The notes beneath the pieces are model-generated. The model was not told the origin of the DNA, did no database searches, and saw only the letters and a list, made by a program, of their open reading frames with translations. 64,000 nucleotides of DNA from JAFMJV01 sp034436555 (GTDB lineage: Bacteria; Chloroflexota; Limnocylindria; Limnocylindrales; CSP1-4). Where the stretch lies: contig DAOTUU010000052.1 in assembly GCA_034436555.1 (NCBI GenBank), forward strand, positions 12,155 to 76,154, written 5' to 3'. Positions 50,136 to 57,384 of this stretch are shown here, one piece after another (position 1 is the first letter of the stretch; every line of letters begins with the position of its first letter). The position numbers were made by a program, and so were the translations under genes.

Positions 50136-52352
50136 ATGGTCGTCGAAGCGCGCGGGTCCGGGGATTCCGCGCTGGGTCCGTGGGACGCCTCCGCCTACCC
50201 CAACATCACGGTCATCTCCTCCTCGGACGCGGATCTGTCGGCGCTGTCCCGGCAGACCGTGGGCGGGCTGCTGTTCACGATCGGGGTCATCCGCGGGTTC
50301 GAGCGCTGGCTGCTGGACCACGCGGACCTGGTCCATGGCCCGCTCCATTCGAGCATCGGTCAGGAGGCGGTGGCGGCGGGCATGGGGCTCGCGCTCCAGC
50401 GCCAGGACGGGCTGACATCAACGCACCGTGCCCACCACGACGTGCTCGCCAGGCTCATCGGCTGGGCGGCGCCGGACGACTTCGACCCGCTGACGGCTGC
50501 CGTGGTGCCGGGCGCGGTCACCGACCTGGTGCTGGCCACGCTGGCCGAGGTGCTGGGCCTGGAGCAGGGCCTGTGCGGCGGGCGCGGCGGGTCGATGCAC
50601 CTGGCGCACCCGGGCGCCCAGGTGATGACGAGCGCGATCGTGGGCGGCGGGCTGCCGGCGGCGGCGGGCATGGGCCTGGCGGCGAAGCTGCGGGGCACGG
50701 GCGGCGTGGGCGTGGCGTGCTTCGGGGACGGGGCGACCGCGATCGGCGCGTTCCACGAGGCGATCGCGATCTCCCGCGCGATGGCGCTGCCCGCGATCTT
50801 CCTGCTGGAGAACAACCGCTACTCGGTGGCCACGACGCTGCGCGAGACCGCGGGCTTCGAGCAGCTCGCGATCCGCGCCGCGGGGTACGACATCCCGGCA
50901 TTCATCGTTGACGGCATGGACCCGGTCGCGGTGCTCGTGGCCATGACCCGGGCGCGGGAGCACGCCGTGGTACGCGGTCCCGTGTTCGTGGAGGCGAACA
51001 CCTACCGCTACTACCACCAGAACGGGCCGCTGCCGGGCAGCGCCTTCAGGTACCGCACGCGCGACGAGGAGAAGGCCTGGGCGGCGCTGGACCCGGCCGT
51101 CACGTTCCCCCGGCGGGTCGTGGAGACGGGTGTCCTGTCGCAGGCGGAGGTCGACGCGGTGGCCGTGCTCGCCTCCGGGATGATCGCATGGTGCGCCGGG
51201 CAGGTCAGCGAGGAGACGCCCGACGGGACGCGCATCCCAGAGCGGCTGTACCCCGGCGTGGACCATGTCACTCGGGGCATCGTGGGACCGGGACTGGGTG
51301 CTGTGGACGCGGCGCGACTTGACGCCTCGCCGGCTCCGGATGGGGCGGAGATCACGTACCTCGCGGCGATCCAGGGGGTCATCGCGCATCGCCTGGAGAC
51401 CGACCCGCTGGCGTTCGTCATCGGCGAGGACGTGGGTCACCTGGGCGGCGGCGTCGGCGGTCTCACGAAGGGCGCGCTGGCCGTGGCGCCCGAGCGGGTG
51501 CTCAACACGCCCATCGCGGAGAACGGCTTCTCGGGTGCGGCGCTGGGGGCGGCGCTCGCCGGGATGCACCCGATCGTGGAGCTGATGTATCCCGACTTCG
51601 GGCTGGAGGCGGCCGACCAGCTGCTCAACCACGCCGCGAAGGCGCGCTACATGTTCGGCGGCATCCACGAGGTGCCGCTCGTCGTGCGGACCCAGGTCAG
51701 CCGTGGTCGCGGCTACGGCCCGCAGCACAGCGTGGACCCGTCGGGGCTGTTCTCGCTCTTCCCCGGCTGGCGCATCGTCGCCCCGTCGACCGGCGCCGAC
51801 TACATCGGCCTGTTCAACGCGGCGACCCAGCTGGGCGACCCGGTGCTGGTCGTGGACGACAACCGGCTGACCAAGACGTCCTCGCCCATGCCGGCGGCGG
51901 GCATGGACCTGGTCATCCCGCCCGGCCCGGGCGCGGCGAGGGTCGTGCGCGCGGGGACGGACGTGACGGTGCTCACGTGGGGCTTCGCGCTCCACAGGGT
52001 GCTGCCGATCGCCGAGGCGATGGCGGCCGAAGGGATCTCGGTCGAGGTCATCGACCCCCGCTGGCTGGACCGGGCGAGCTTCGACCGGGACGCGGTGCTC
52101 CAGGCGGTGGGCCGGACGGGTGCGCTGGTGGTCGTGGAGGACGCGCTGCGCAGCTTCGGGATGGGCGCCGGGATCGTGGACCACCTGCTGCCGGATCTGT
52201 TCCCCCTGCTGCGGACCGCGCCCCTGCGCGTCACGGGCGACGACGTGTTCTCGCCGGTCTCGCGGCCGCTGGAGCGCCACGTCCACGTGCGCGACGCGGA
52301 CATCGGGGCTGCCATCACCACCGCGGCGCGTGCCGCCAACCCGAAGCGCTGA
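50136..52352 (+). CDS. Fused alpha-beta E1 component of a thiamine-diphosphate 2-oxoacid dehydrogenase
   Basis: A 738-aa fusion. The alpha half (about 30-370) has SSIGQEAVAAGMGLAL, THRAHHDVLARL and the ThDP motif GDGATAIGAFHEA through LLENN (about 197-226). The beta half (about 405-735) has FVIGEDVGHLGGGVGGLTKG, NTPIAENGFSGAALGAAL and the C-terminal transketolase domain (VTVLTWGFALHRVLPIAEAM, SFGMGAGIVDHLL). The layout matches fused branched-chain/acetoin-type E1 proteins. A GAGAGGCAGG site precedes the ATG. A lone lipoyl-domain gene follows after 10 bp. Confidence 0.92.
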   Translation: MVVEARGSGDSALGPWDASAYPNITVISSSDADLSALSRQTVGGLLFTIGVIRGFERWLLDHADLVHGPLHSSIGQEAVAAGMGLALQRQDGLTSTHRAHHDVLARLIGWAAPDDFDPLTAAVVPGAVTDLVLATLAEVLGLEQGLCGGRGGSMHLAHPGAQVMTSAIVGGGLPAAAGMGLAAKLRGTGGVGVACFGDGATAIGAFHEAIAISRAMALPAIFLLENNRYSVATTLRETAGFEQLAIRAAGYDIPAFIVDGMDPVAVLVAMTRAREHAVVRGPVFVEANTYRYYHQNGPLPGSAFRYRTRDEEKAWAALDPAVTFPRRVVETGVLSQAEVDAVAVLASGMIAWCAGQVSEETPDGTRIPERLYPGVDHVTRGIVGPGLGAVDAARLDASPAPDGAEITYLAAIQGVIAHRLETDPLAFVIGEDVGHLGGGVGGLTKGALAVAPERVLNTPIAENGFSGAALGAALAGMHPIVELMYPDFGLEAADQLLNHAAKARYMFGGIHEVPLVVRTQVSRGRGYGPQHSVDPSGLFSLFPGWRIVAPSTGADYIGLFNAATQLGDPVLVVDDNRLTKTSSPMPAAGMDLVIPPGPGAARVVRAGTDVTVLTWGFALHRVLPIAEAMAAEGISVEVIDPRWLDRASFDRDAVLQAVGRTGALVVVEDALRSFGMGAGIVDHLLPDLFPLLRTAPLRVTGDDVFSPVSRPLERHVHVRDADIGAAITTAARAANPKR

Positions 52353-52362
52353 GGACCCACCG

Positions 52363-52602
52363 ATGCCGACCCCCATCAAGCTCCCCAACCTGGGCGCGGA
52401 GGCGTCCGAGGCCACCGTCGAGTCGTGGCTCGTCGCCGTGGGCGACCACGTCAGCGCGGGCGATCCGGTCGTCGCGATCGAGACCGAGAAGGCCACCGTC
52501 GAGATCGAGTCCCCCGTGAGCGGCACGCTCGTGGAGATCACCGTCGCCGCCGGTGGCGTTGCACAGGTCGGCGGCACCCTCGGGCTGGTCGAGGAGGGCT
52601 GA
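52363..52602 (+). CDS. Stand-alone lipoyl (biotinyl)-domain protein
   Basis: A 79-aa single lipoyl domain. MPTPIKLPNLGAEASEATVESWLVAVGDHV and the lipoylation site IETEKATVEIESPVSG (Lys about 43) are canonical. There is no subunit-binding or acyltransferase domain, so it is not a full E2. It lies 10 bp behind the fused E1 gene and should be that enzyme's acyl carrier, with an E2 core or a different acceptor elsewhere. Confidence 0.92.
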   Translation: MPTPIKLPNLGAEASEATVESWLVAVGDHVSAGDPVVAIETEKATVEIESPVSGTLVEITVAAGGVAQVGGTLGLVEEG

Positions 52603-52641
52603 TCCCCGCGTGGCCCATGAGCGGGCGATCCGTGTCGGGCC

Positions 52642-52664
52642 TGGCTGGACGGACCGTCCAGCCA
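52642..52664. terminator. Perfect hairpin after the E1/lipoyl genes
   Basis: The arms TGGCTGGACGG (52642-52652) and CCGTCCAGCCA (52654-52664) pair exactly around a single A; a real loop would open 3-5 bases. It starts 39 bp after the lipoyl gene stop. There is no T-tract, so it is either an atypical terminator of a GC-rich genome or a symmetric protein site. Confidence 0.5.
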
Positions 52665-52680
52665 CGGTCCGCCTCCACGC

Positions 52681-52776
52681 TCAATCGCCCTCGTAGATCC
52701 GGCGTGGATCGATCAGTCCGGCGGCCTCCGACCCGACCGCCACGCCGTTCGAATGGACGAAGGGCGAGTGCATCAT
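52681..52776 (-). pseudogene. Possible short gene remnant
   Basis: A 31-codon frame (MMHSPFVHSNGVAVGSEAAG, ending DPRRIYEGD) has a composition more protein-like than the surrounding shadow frames, and could be the 3' end of a lost gene. I recognise no family. It lies downstream of the DUF234-type ATPase gene on the same strand. Confidence 0.2.
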
Positions 52777-52853
52777 GTCGGACTCACCCGCTCCACCTCT
52801 CTTCTGCGCGAGCGAGTACGAGCACCAGGCGGCCGGTGTGGGATGAATCGGGT

Positions 52854-54290
52854 TCAGGCCATGAGGTCGGCTGCCGCGATCAACAGGATGTTCTCGCTCG
52901 CCGCGACGCTCCGGAGCTCCTTGGTGAACCCCTCCCGAGCGAACAGTACGCCCTGGGTCGAGTCCGTGGTCCCCGGTACGGCGGCCATGGCGATCCGGAG
53001 CTGGGCCAGCGCGTCCGTGCCGACGAGTGAATCGCTCCACTTGCATTCGCCGACCAGGCTGACTCGCCTCCGCGCTCCGACGACGACATCGGCCTGACGC
53101 TGCTCGGTGACGAGCTTTCCGCCACCGTCCCTGAACGTGTATGTGCCCCACCACTCGCCGACGTCGCCTCGGGTGGGCAGTCGCGGGTCGGTCCCGACGG
53201 CACCCCGAACCCACTCTCGGCACAGGCGCTCGAACGCGGGCTTGGACAGGAACCGGTCGAGCGACGGCGCGATCTCCTCGCTCCAGACCGCATCGACCCG
53301 ACCGGCCTCCAGTTCCGTGATGTTCGGCCGGACGTACGCGAACCAGAACGCCAGGTAGTTGTCCAGGGCCGTCCACAGGCCGCGCTTCGAGTGGTCCGGG
53401 TCCTCGCCGAACGGCACCGCGCGCTCGACCAGATGCAGCCGCTGCAGTCGCGTGAGGACGACACTCAGGTTGTTCGCGGCCACCCCGGATCGCGTCGCGA
53501 TCTCGGCGTTCTTCGTCCTGCCGCTGGCGATCGCCGAGAGCACCGACTGATAGGTCGGCGCGTCACGCAGCTCCTCCTGGAGCAGCAGGGTCGCCTCGTT
53601 GTAGAGCACCTGGTTGCGACGCAGGACTCGCTCACGGATGTTCCATTCGAGGCTTCGGCCCGAATCGAACTGCTCGAGATAGTAGGGCATGCCACCGAGC
53701 ACGCCCCAGGCGCGGATCCGATCGGCCGGCGACCAATCCGGGAAGAACATCGCGGCGTCGCGGTAGCCGAGCGGCCGAAGCAGACCGCCCCCGGTGCGCC
53801 GACCGAAGAGCTGGCCGACCTGGATTCTCTCCTCGAAGAAGCTGATCGCGCTGCCGGAGATGATGAGGAACAGCGGCAGATCCTCGTGCTTGATGACCTC
53901 CAGGAACTCCTGGACGCGGCTGATGATCGTGTCGTCGGAGGCATGGAGATACTGGAACTCGTCGAACACCACCAGGAGCGGCTCGCCGCTGGCCTTCCGT
54001 GCTCGTCCGATGTTCTCCAGGTACCCGAAACACTGTCCCCAGTTGGCAAGCGGCGCCGCGGCGAGGACCGCATCGTCTCGCCAGGCACGGATCCGCCGGG
54101 TGAGCAGCTCCAGCTGATCGGTGACGGTGCCGGTCACCGCCTGGTAGATGATCGCCTCGCGACCGGCGGCGAACTGGCGGATGAGCGCGGACTTGCCGAC
54201 GCGTCGCCGCCCCCAGAGCAGGTAGACCTGCGGTCTCGGTCCCCATCGAGACTCGAGGTCCTGCAGGTCCGTCACCCGATCGATGAACAC
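52854..54290 (-). CDS. AAA ATPase with C-terminal DUF234 nuclease-like domain
   Basis: A 478-aa protein of the archaeal-type ATPase/DUF234 family. Start: GTG at 54290 (VFIDRVTDLQDLESRWG) with GGAGG 5 nt upstream; a TTG 12 nt further up is the alternative. Walker A LLWGRRRVGKSALIRQF (about 24-40), Walker B LLVVFDEFQYLHAS (about 104-117), a sensor-like FLIISGSAISFFEE, and a winged-helix section (NAEIATRSGVAANNLSVVLTRLQ). The DUF234 region carries a PD-(D/E)xK-like QADVVVG plus VGECKWSD pattern (about 415-435). Biological role unknown; such ATPases are common next to mobile or toxin loci. Confidence 0.88.
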   Translation of the reverse strand: MFIDRVTDLQDLESRWGPRPQVYLLWGRRRVGKSALIRQFAAGREAIIYQAVTGTVTDQLELLTRRIRAWRDDAVLAAAPLANWGQCFGYLENIGRARKASGEPLLVVFDEFQYLHASDDTIISRVQEFLEVIKHEDLPLFLIISGSAISFFEERIQVGQLFGRRTGGGLLRPLGYRDAAMFFPDWSPADRIRAWGVLGGMPYYLEQFDSGRSLEWNIRERVLRRNQVLYNEATLLLQEELRDAPTYQSVLSAIASGRTKNAEIATRSGVAANNLSVVLTRLQRLHLVERAVPFGEDPDHSKRGLWTALDNYLAFWFAYVRPNITELEAGRVDAVWSEEIAPSLDRFLSKPAFERLCREWVRGAVGTDPRLPTRGDVGEWWGTYTFRDGGGKLVTEQRQADVVVGARRRVSLVGECKWSDSLVGTDALAQLRIAMAAVPGTTDSTQGVLFAREGFTKELRSVAASENILLIAAADLMA

Positions 54291-54307
54291 CGCCGCCTCC
54301 AAGTCTC

Positions 54308-54342
54308 GTTAGACCGTGCAGTGTAAGACTCGCCAGTCTAAC
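54308..54342. promoter_or_regulatory. Inverted repeat GTTAGAC / GTCTAAC and -10 box before the ATPase gene
   Basis: The arms GTTAGAC (54308-54314) and GTCTAAC (54336-54342) flank a TACACT hexamer (minus strand, 54320-54325), the same -10 seen for the LacI gene. It fits an operator overlapping the ATPase promoter, in a rare AT-richer patch. Confidence 0.5.
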
Positions 54343-54435
54343 TTGTGAGGCACTCTCGCCACACTCGCGCCCGCCCGCCGACCACCCCTGGCGGAGGGGC
54401 TGCGATCGACTCCCGGCGATCGACTTGACGATATT

Positions 54436-54453
54436 GGCCAGATGTGGCCAGAT
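54436..54453. promoter_or_regulatory. Direct repeats GGCCAGAT before the antitoxin gene
   Basis: GGCCAGAT occurs at 54436-54443 and 54446-54453 (10-bp step), just downstream of a -35-like TTGACG (54425-54430) and 6 bp before the antitoxin ATG. It is likely the autoregulatory site of the antitoxin. Confidence 0.5.
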
Positions 54454-54459
54454 AGCGCC

Positions 54460-54717
54460 ATGACGTCGGTGCGGATCGCGCAGCTCAAGGATCACCTGTC
54501 CGAGCACCTGCGTGCCGTGGAGGCCGGAGGCGAGATCACCGTGCTCGATCGCGACCGGCCGATCGCGCGGATCGTCCCGGTCGCGACGACCCGCCCCACG
54601 CCGCGGATGACCCCGCCGTCGCGGCCGTTCGCGAGCGTGCGGGACCTGCCGCGGCCCCCGGTCGACCTGGGCATCTCGTCGACGGAGCTGCTGCTCGAGG
54701 AACGCGGCCAGCGGTGA
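54460..54717 (+). CDS. Type II antitoxin, Phd/YefM family
   Basis: An 85-aa protein. MTSVRIAQLKDHLSEHLRAVEAGGEITVLDRDRPIARIVPV is the Phd/YefM N-terminal DNA-binding fold. The Pro-rich C-terminal tail (RPFASVRDLPRPPVDLGISSTELLLEERGQR) would wrap the toxin. ATG at 54460 preferred over one 18 nt upstream that sits inside the direct repeats. Overlaps the toxin start by 4 bp. Confidence 0.92.
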   Translation: MTSVRIAQLKDHLSEHLRAVEAGGEITVLDRDRPIARIVPVATTRPTPRMTPPSRPFASVRDLPRPPVDLGISSTELLLEERGQR

Positions 54718-55124
54718 GGGCGTACCTCGACAGCTCGGTCGTCCTTCGCCGCCTCCTCCAGGAACCAGACCCCCTCGCCGACTGGGCACGCATCACCGAC
54801 GCGGTCACCAGCGAGCTGACGCGGATCGAGTGCCTGCGGACGCTCGACCGCGCACGGGTGCAGGGGCGACTGGACGATGCGACCCTGGCTCCGGTGCGGA
54901 AGGCGCTGCTCGAGACGCTCGAAGGGTTCACGGTGATCGGCCTGGACCCCTGGATCACGACCCGCGCGGCCGAGCCGTTCCCGACGCTCATCGGGACGCT
55001 CGACGCGCTGCACCTTGCCACTGCCATCGCCGTGCGCGCCGACTGGCCCGATCTCGCCTTCGCCACGCACGACCGGGAACTGGCGACCGCAGCCGAGTCG
55101 GTCGGGTTCGATCTCCTCACCTGA
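54714..55124 (+). CDS. Type II toxin, VapC-like PIN-domain ribonuclease
   Basis: A 136-aa toxin with a GTG start overlapping the antitoxin stop (GTGA). The four PIN acidic positions are visible: RAYLDSSVVL (Asp6), TSELTRIECLRTL (Glu), GTLDALHLATA (Asp, about 98) and ATHDRELATAA (Asp, about 119). VapC proteins cleave specific RNAs, often tRNA. The pair is compact and appears complete. Confidence 0.93.
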   Translation: MRAYLDSSVVLRRLLQEPDPLADWARITDAVTSELTRIECLRTLDRARVQGRLDDATLAPVRKALLETLEGFTVIGLDPWITTRAAEPFPTLIGTLDALHLATAIAVRADWPDLAFATHDRELATAAESVGFDLLT

Positions 55125-55178
55125 ACGCGTTCGCCGCTCGGGGTCGCGACGGACGAGCCGCCGCGACCCCTCTGGGCG

Positions 55179-57305
55179 TCAGTTCGCAGGCTGCTCCGGC
55201 CACACGATCGTGACCCAGCCGTCGGGGCCCAGGGTCACCACGCGGTCGCCCAGGGCGGCGGCGGTGGCGATGTCGGGCGCCGCTGAGATCAGTGCCAGGA
55301 AGGCGTCCGACCCCACGAGCACCTCGGGTGCGGGCGTGTCCTTCGCATAGCCCTCGCGGGTCCACGTGCCGTCCACGCGGTAGTACGTGTGGACGCCGAT
55401 GACGCGCGCTTCCTCGCCGCCCAGGTCCAGGGTCCCCTCGCGGAGTCGGTTCACGTCCGTCGCGGCGCCGACCGCCTGCTCGCCGCTGACGGGCGCCGCC
55501 TGGACGGCATCCTGGACCAGCCTCCGCTGATCCTCCTCGGACGCGAACGCCCCATCGGGCTCCTGCGCCAGGTAGGCCGTGTAGGGCGTGACGATGCCGA
55601 ACCGCGTGGCCAGCTCCACGATCTCCTCGATGAGCTTGTCGCGGGCGCCCTCGAGGCGCACCTCGGTGAGCAGATCGGCCACCCGGCGCTGCGCCCACAG
55701 CTGGGCGATGACCGGGTCGGTCAGGTCGCGCTCGGGGAAGTCGACCTGGTAGGTGAACGTCTCGGCGCCCCTGGCCGAGGTGCCCGACACGGTGACGGTC
55801 GCCGGACCGGACCCCGAGTAGCGCCCGGTGAGCAGCGCCTGGTCGCCGGCGAAGATGCCCGACAGACCGCGCGGCGCCACGTCGCTCGTCTCGACGCCCT
55901 CGATGCGCACCTCGATGTCCGTGAGCACCGGCGTGGAGACGCGCTCGTAAAGCCGCTGAACCTCGGTCTCGATGCGCTGGTCCGGGGTCACGTAGTGGGA
56001 GCTGCCCACGAACTCGCGCGACAGCGCGTCCAGCAGCACGGTGTCCACGTCATAGCCCACGCCGAACGCGAACAGCTGGGTGCGCTCGGGGGCTGCCTGC
56101 ATGGCGACCTCCAGGATGCCCTGCGGATCCTCGATGCCGCTGGTGGGCAGGCCGTCGGTCAGGAAGATGACCGTGCCCGGCCGCTCGCCGCTCAACAGGT
56201 CCATGCCCCGCTCCAGGGCACCCGAGATGTTCGTGTCGCCGCCCGACTCCAGGTCGCGCACGTACGCGATGCCCGCCTCGGCCTCGCCGGCTGGCCGCAG
56301 GTCATCGGAGAACGACGATGCGAAGCTGGAGAAGTCCACGATCGCGAACCGGTCGTCATCGCCCAGGTGGCTCAGCACGTACTCGGCGGCGTCCTTCGCC
56401 TGGGCCAGCTTCTCGCCCTCCATGGAGCCGGACACGTCCAGCACCAGCACGATGTCACGGGCGACGGATCCCTCCACCTCCACGACGGGGGCGAGCAGCA
56501 GCGCGAAGTAGCCGTCCTCGTCCTCCGCTCGGTGGGCCAGGAGGCGGGTGGAGATGAGGCCCTCGCCGCCGCTCAGGTGCAGCCGGAAGTCGGAGTCGGG
56601 GCTCCAGCCATCGGTCGACTCCCAGCCCAGGGCCAGCTGGCCGGGCCCGGTGCGCTCGTCCGCAAGGTCGAACCCGGGCGCCAGGGCGGAACGCACCTCC
56701 CACGGCACGTCGACCTCCACCGATACCGTGGCGGCCGCCGGGCGGGGCGACATCCGCGACCAGGGCACCTCCAGGGTGGCCAGATCGCCCTCCGCGAGCA
56801 GCGGCGTGGTCACGGTGAAGCTGACCTCGCGCTCCTCACCCGCCGGGACGGGGAACGCGCGCACCTCGTACAGGTCGGTGCCCATGGATCGCAGCAGCGC
56901 CGGATCGATCATCCGGCGCACGATCTCCTCGTACAGGCGGGTGGCCTCATCCGCCCCCAGGAGCTTGCCCTCGAGCGTCTCCGGACCGCCGGACAGCACG
57001 AGATCGGTCACGGAGCTGCCGGGTGGCACGGGGAACACGATGCGACCCTCGGCGGGCACGGCGGTGTCCAGCGCGATGTCCGCGGGGTTGCTGAGCGAGA
57101 AGCGATAGCGGGTGGAGACGACGCCGTCGGTGACGTCGATGCTCGCCTTCAGCGCATCGAGACGGGCCACCTCGCCGGCGGGACGCCAGCAGTCGATGTC
57201 GCAGGGATCGACGGGACCGGGCCCCTCCTGGGCGAGGGCCGCGGCGGGTGCCGTGAGCAGGAACGTCGCCGCCAAGAGGGTCGGCAGCACGGAGATACGA
57301 CGCAT
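55179..57305 (-). CDS. Secreted VIT and von Willebrand factor A domain protein
   Basis: A 708-aa exported protein. The ATG follows CAGGAGG; signal peptide about 1-25. A VIT domain (about 40-190; VVSTRYRFSLSNPADIALDT, LLGADEATRLYEEIVRRMIDPALL) precedes a VWA domain (about 280-450) with an intact MIDAS: LVLDVSGSMEGEKL, then GGDTNISGAL and FLTDGLPTSG. The C-terminal part has beta-strand and helical segments (ATRFGIVTPYTAYLAQEPDG) usual for inter-alpha-trypsin-inhibitor-like bacterial proteins. It likely takes part in cell-surface adhesion or envelope assembly. Confidence 0.92.
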   Translation of the reverse strand: MRRISVLPTLLAATFLLTAPAAALAQEGPGPVDPCDIDCWRPAGEVARLDALKASIDVTDGVVSTRYRFSLSNPADIALDTAVPAEGRIVFPVPPGSSVTDLVLSGGPETLEGKLLGADEATRLYEEIVRRMIDPALLRSMGTDLYEVRAFPVPAGEEREVSFTVTTPLLAEGDLATLEVPWSRMSPRPAAATVSVEVDVPWEVRSALAPGFDLADERTGPGQLALGWESTDGWSPDSDFRLHLSGGEGLISTRLLAHRAEDEDGYFALLLAPVVEVEGSVARDIVLVLDVSGSMEGEKLAQAKDAAEYVLSHLGDDDRFAIVDFSSFASSFSDDLRPAGEAEAGIAYVRDLESGGDTNISGALERGMDLLSGERPGTVIFLTDGLPTSGIEDPQGILEVAMQAAPERTQLFAFGVGYDVDTVLLDALSREFVGSSHYVTPDQRIETEVQRLYERVSTPVLTDIEVRIEGVETSDVAPRGLSGIFAGDQALLTGRYSGSGPATVTVSGTSARGAETFTYQVDFPERDLTDPVIAQLWAQRRVADLLTEVRLEGARDKLIEEIVELATRFGIVTPYTAYLAQEPDGAFASEEDQRRLVQDAVQAAPVSGEQAVGAATDVNRLREGTLDLGGEEARVIGVHTYYRVDGTWTREGYAKDTPAPEVLVGSDAFLALISAAPDIATAAALGDRVVTLGPDGWVTIVWPEQPAN

Positions 57306-57384
57306 GGGTGCCTCCTGTGTGGGTCGGCCCCAGACGCTCCCTCGTGCATCGCGGTTCCACGCCGGTCCGTGGCGACCGGGGGCG

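Noticed and set aside
52854..55124. A complete anti-phage defence system
   Set aside because: The ATPase and toxin-antitoxin genes are divergent with separate promoters and no known defence partner, so a joint system is not supported by sequence alone.
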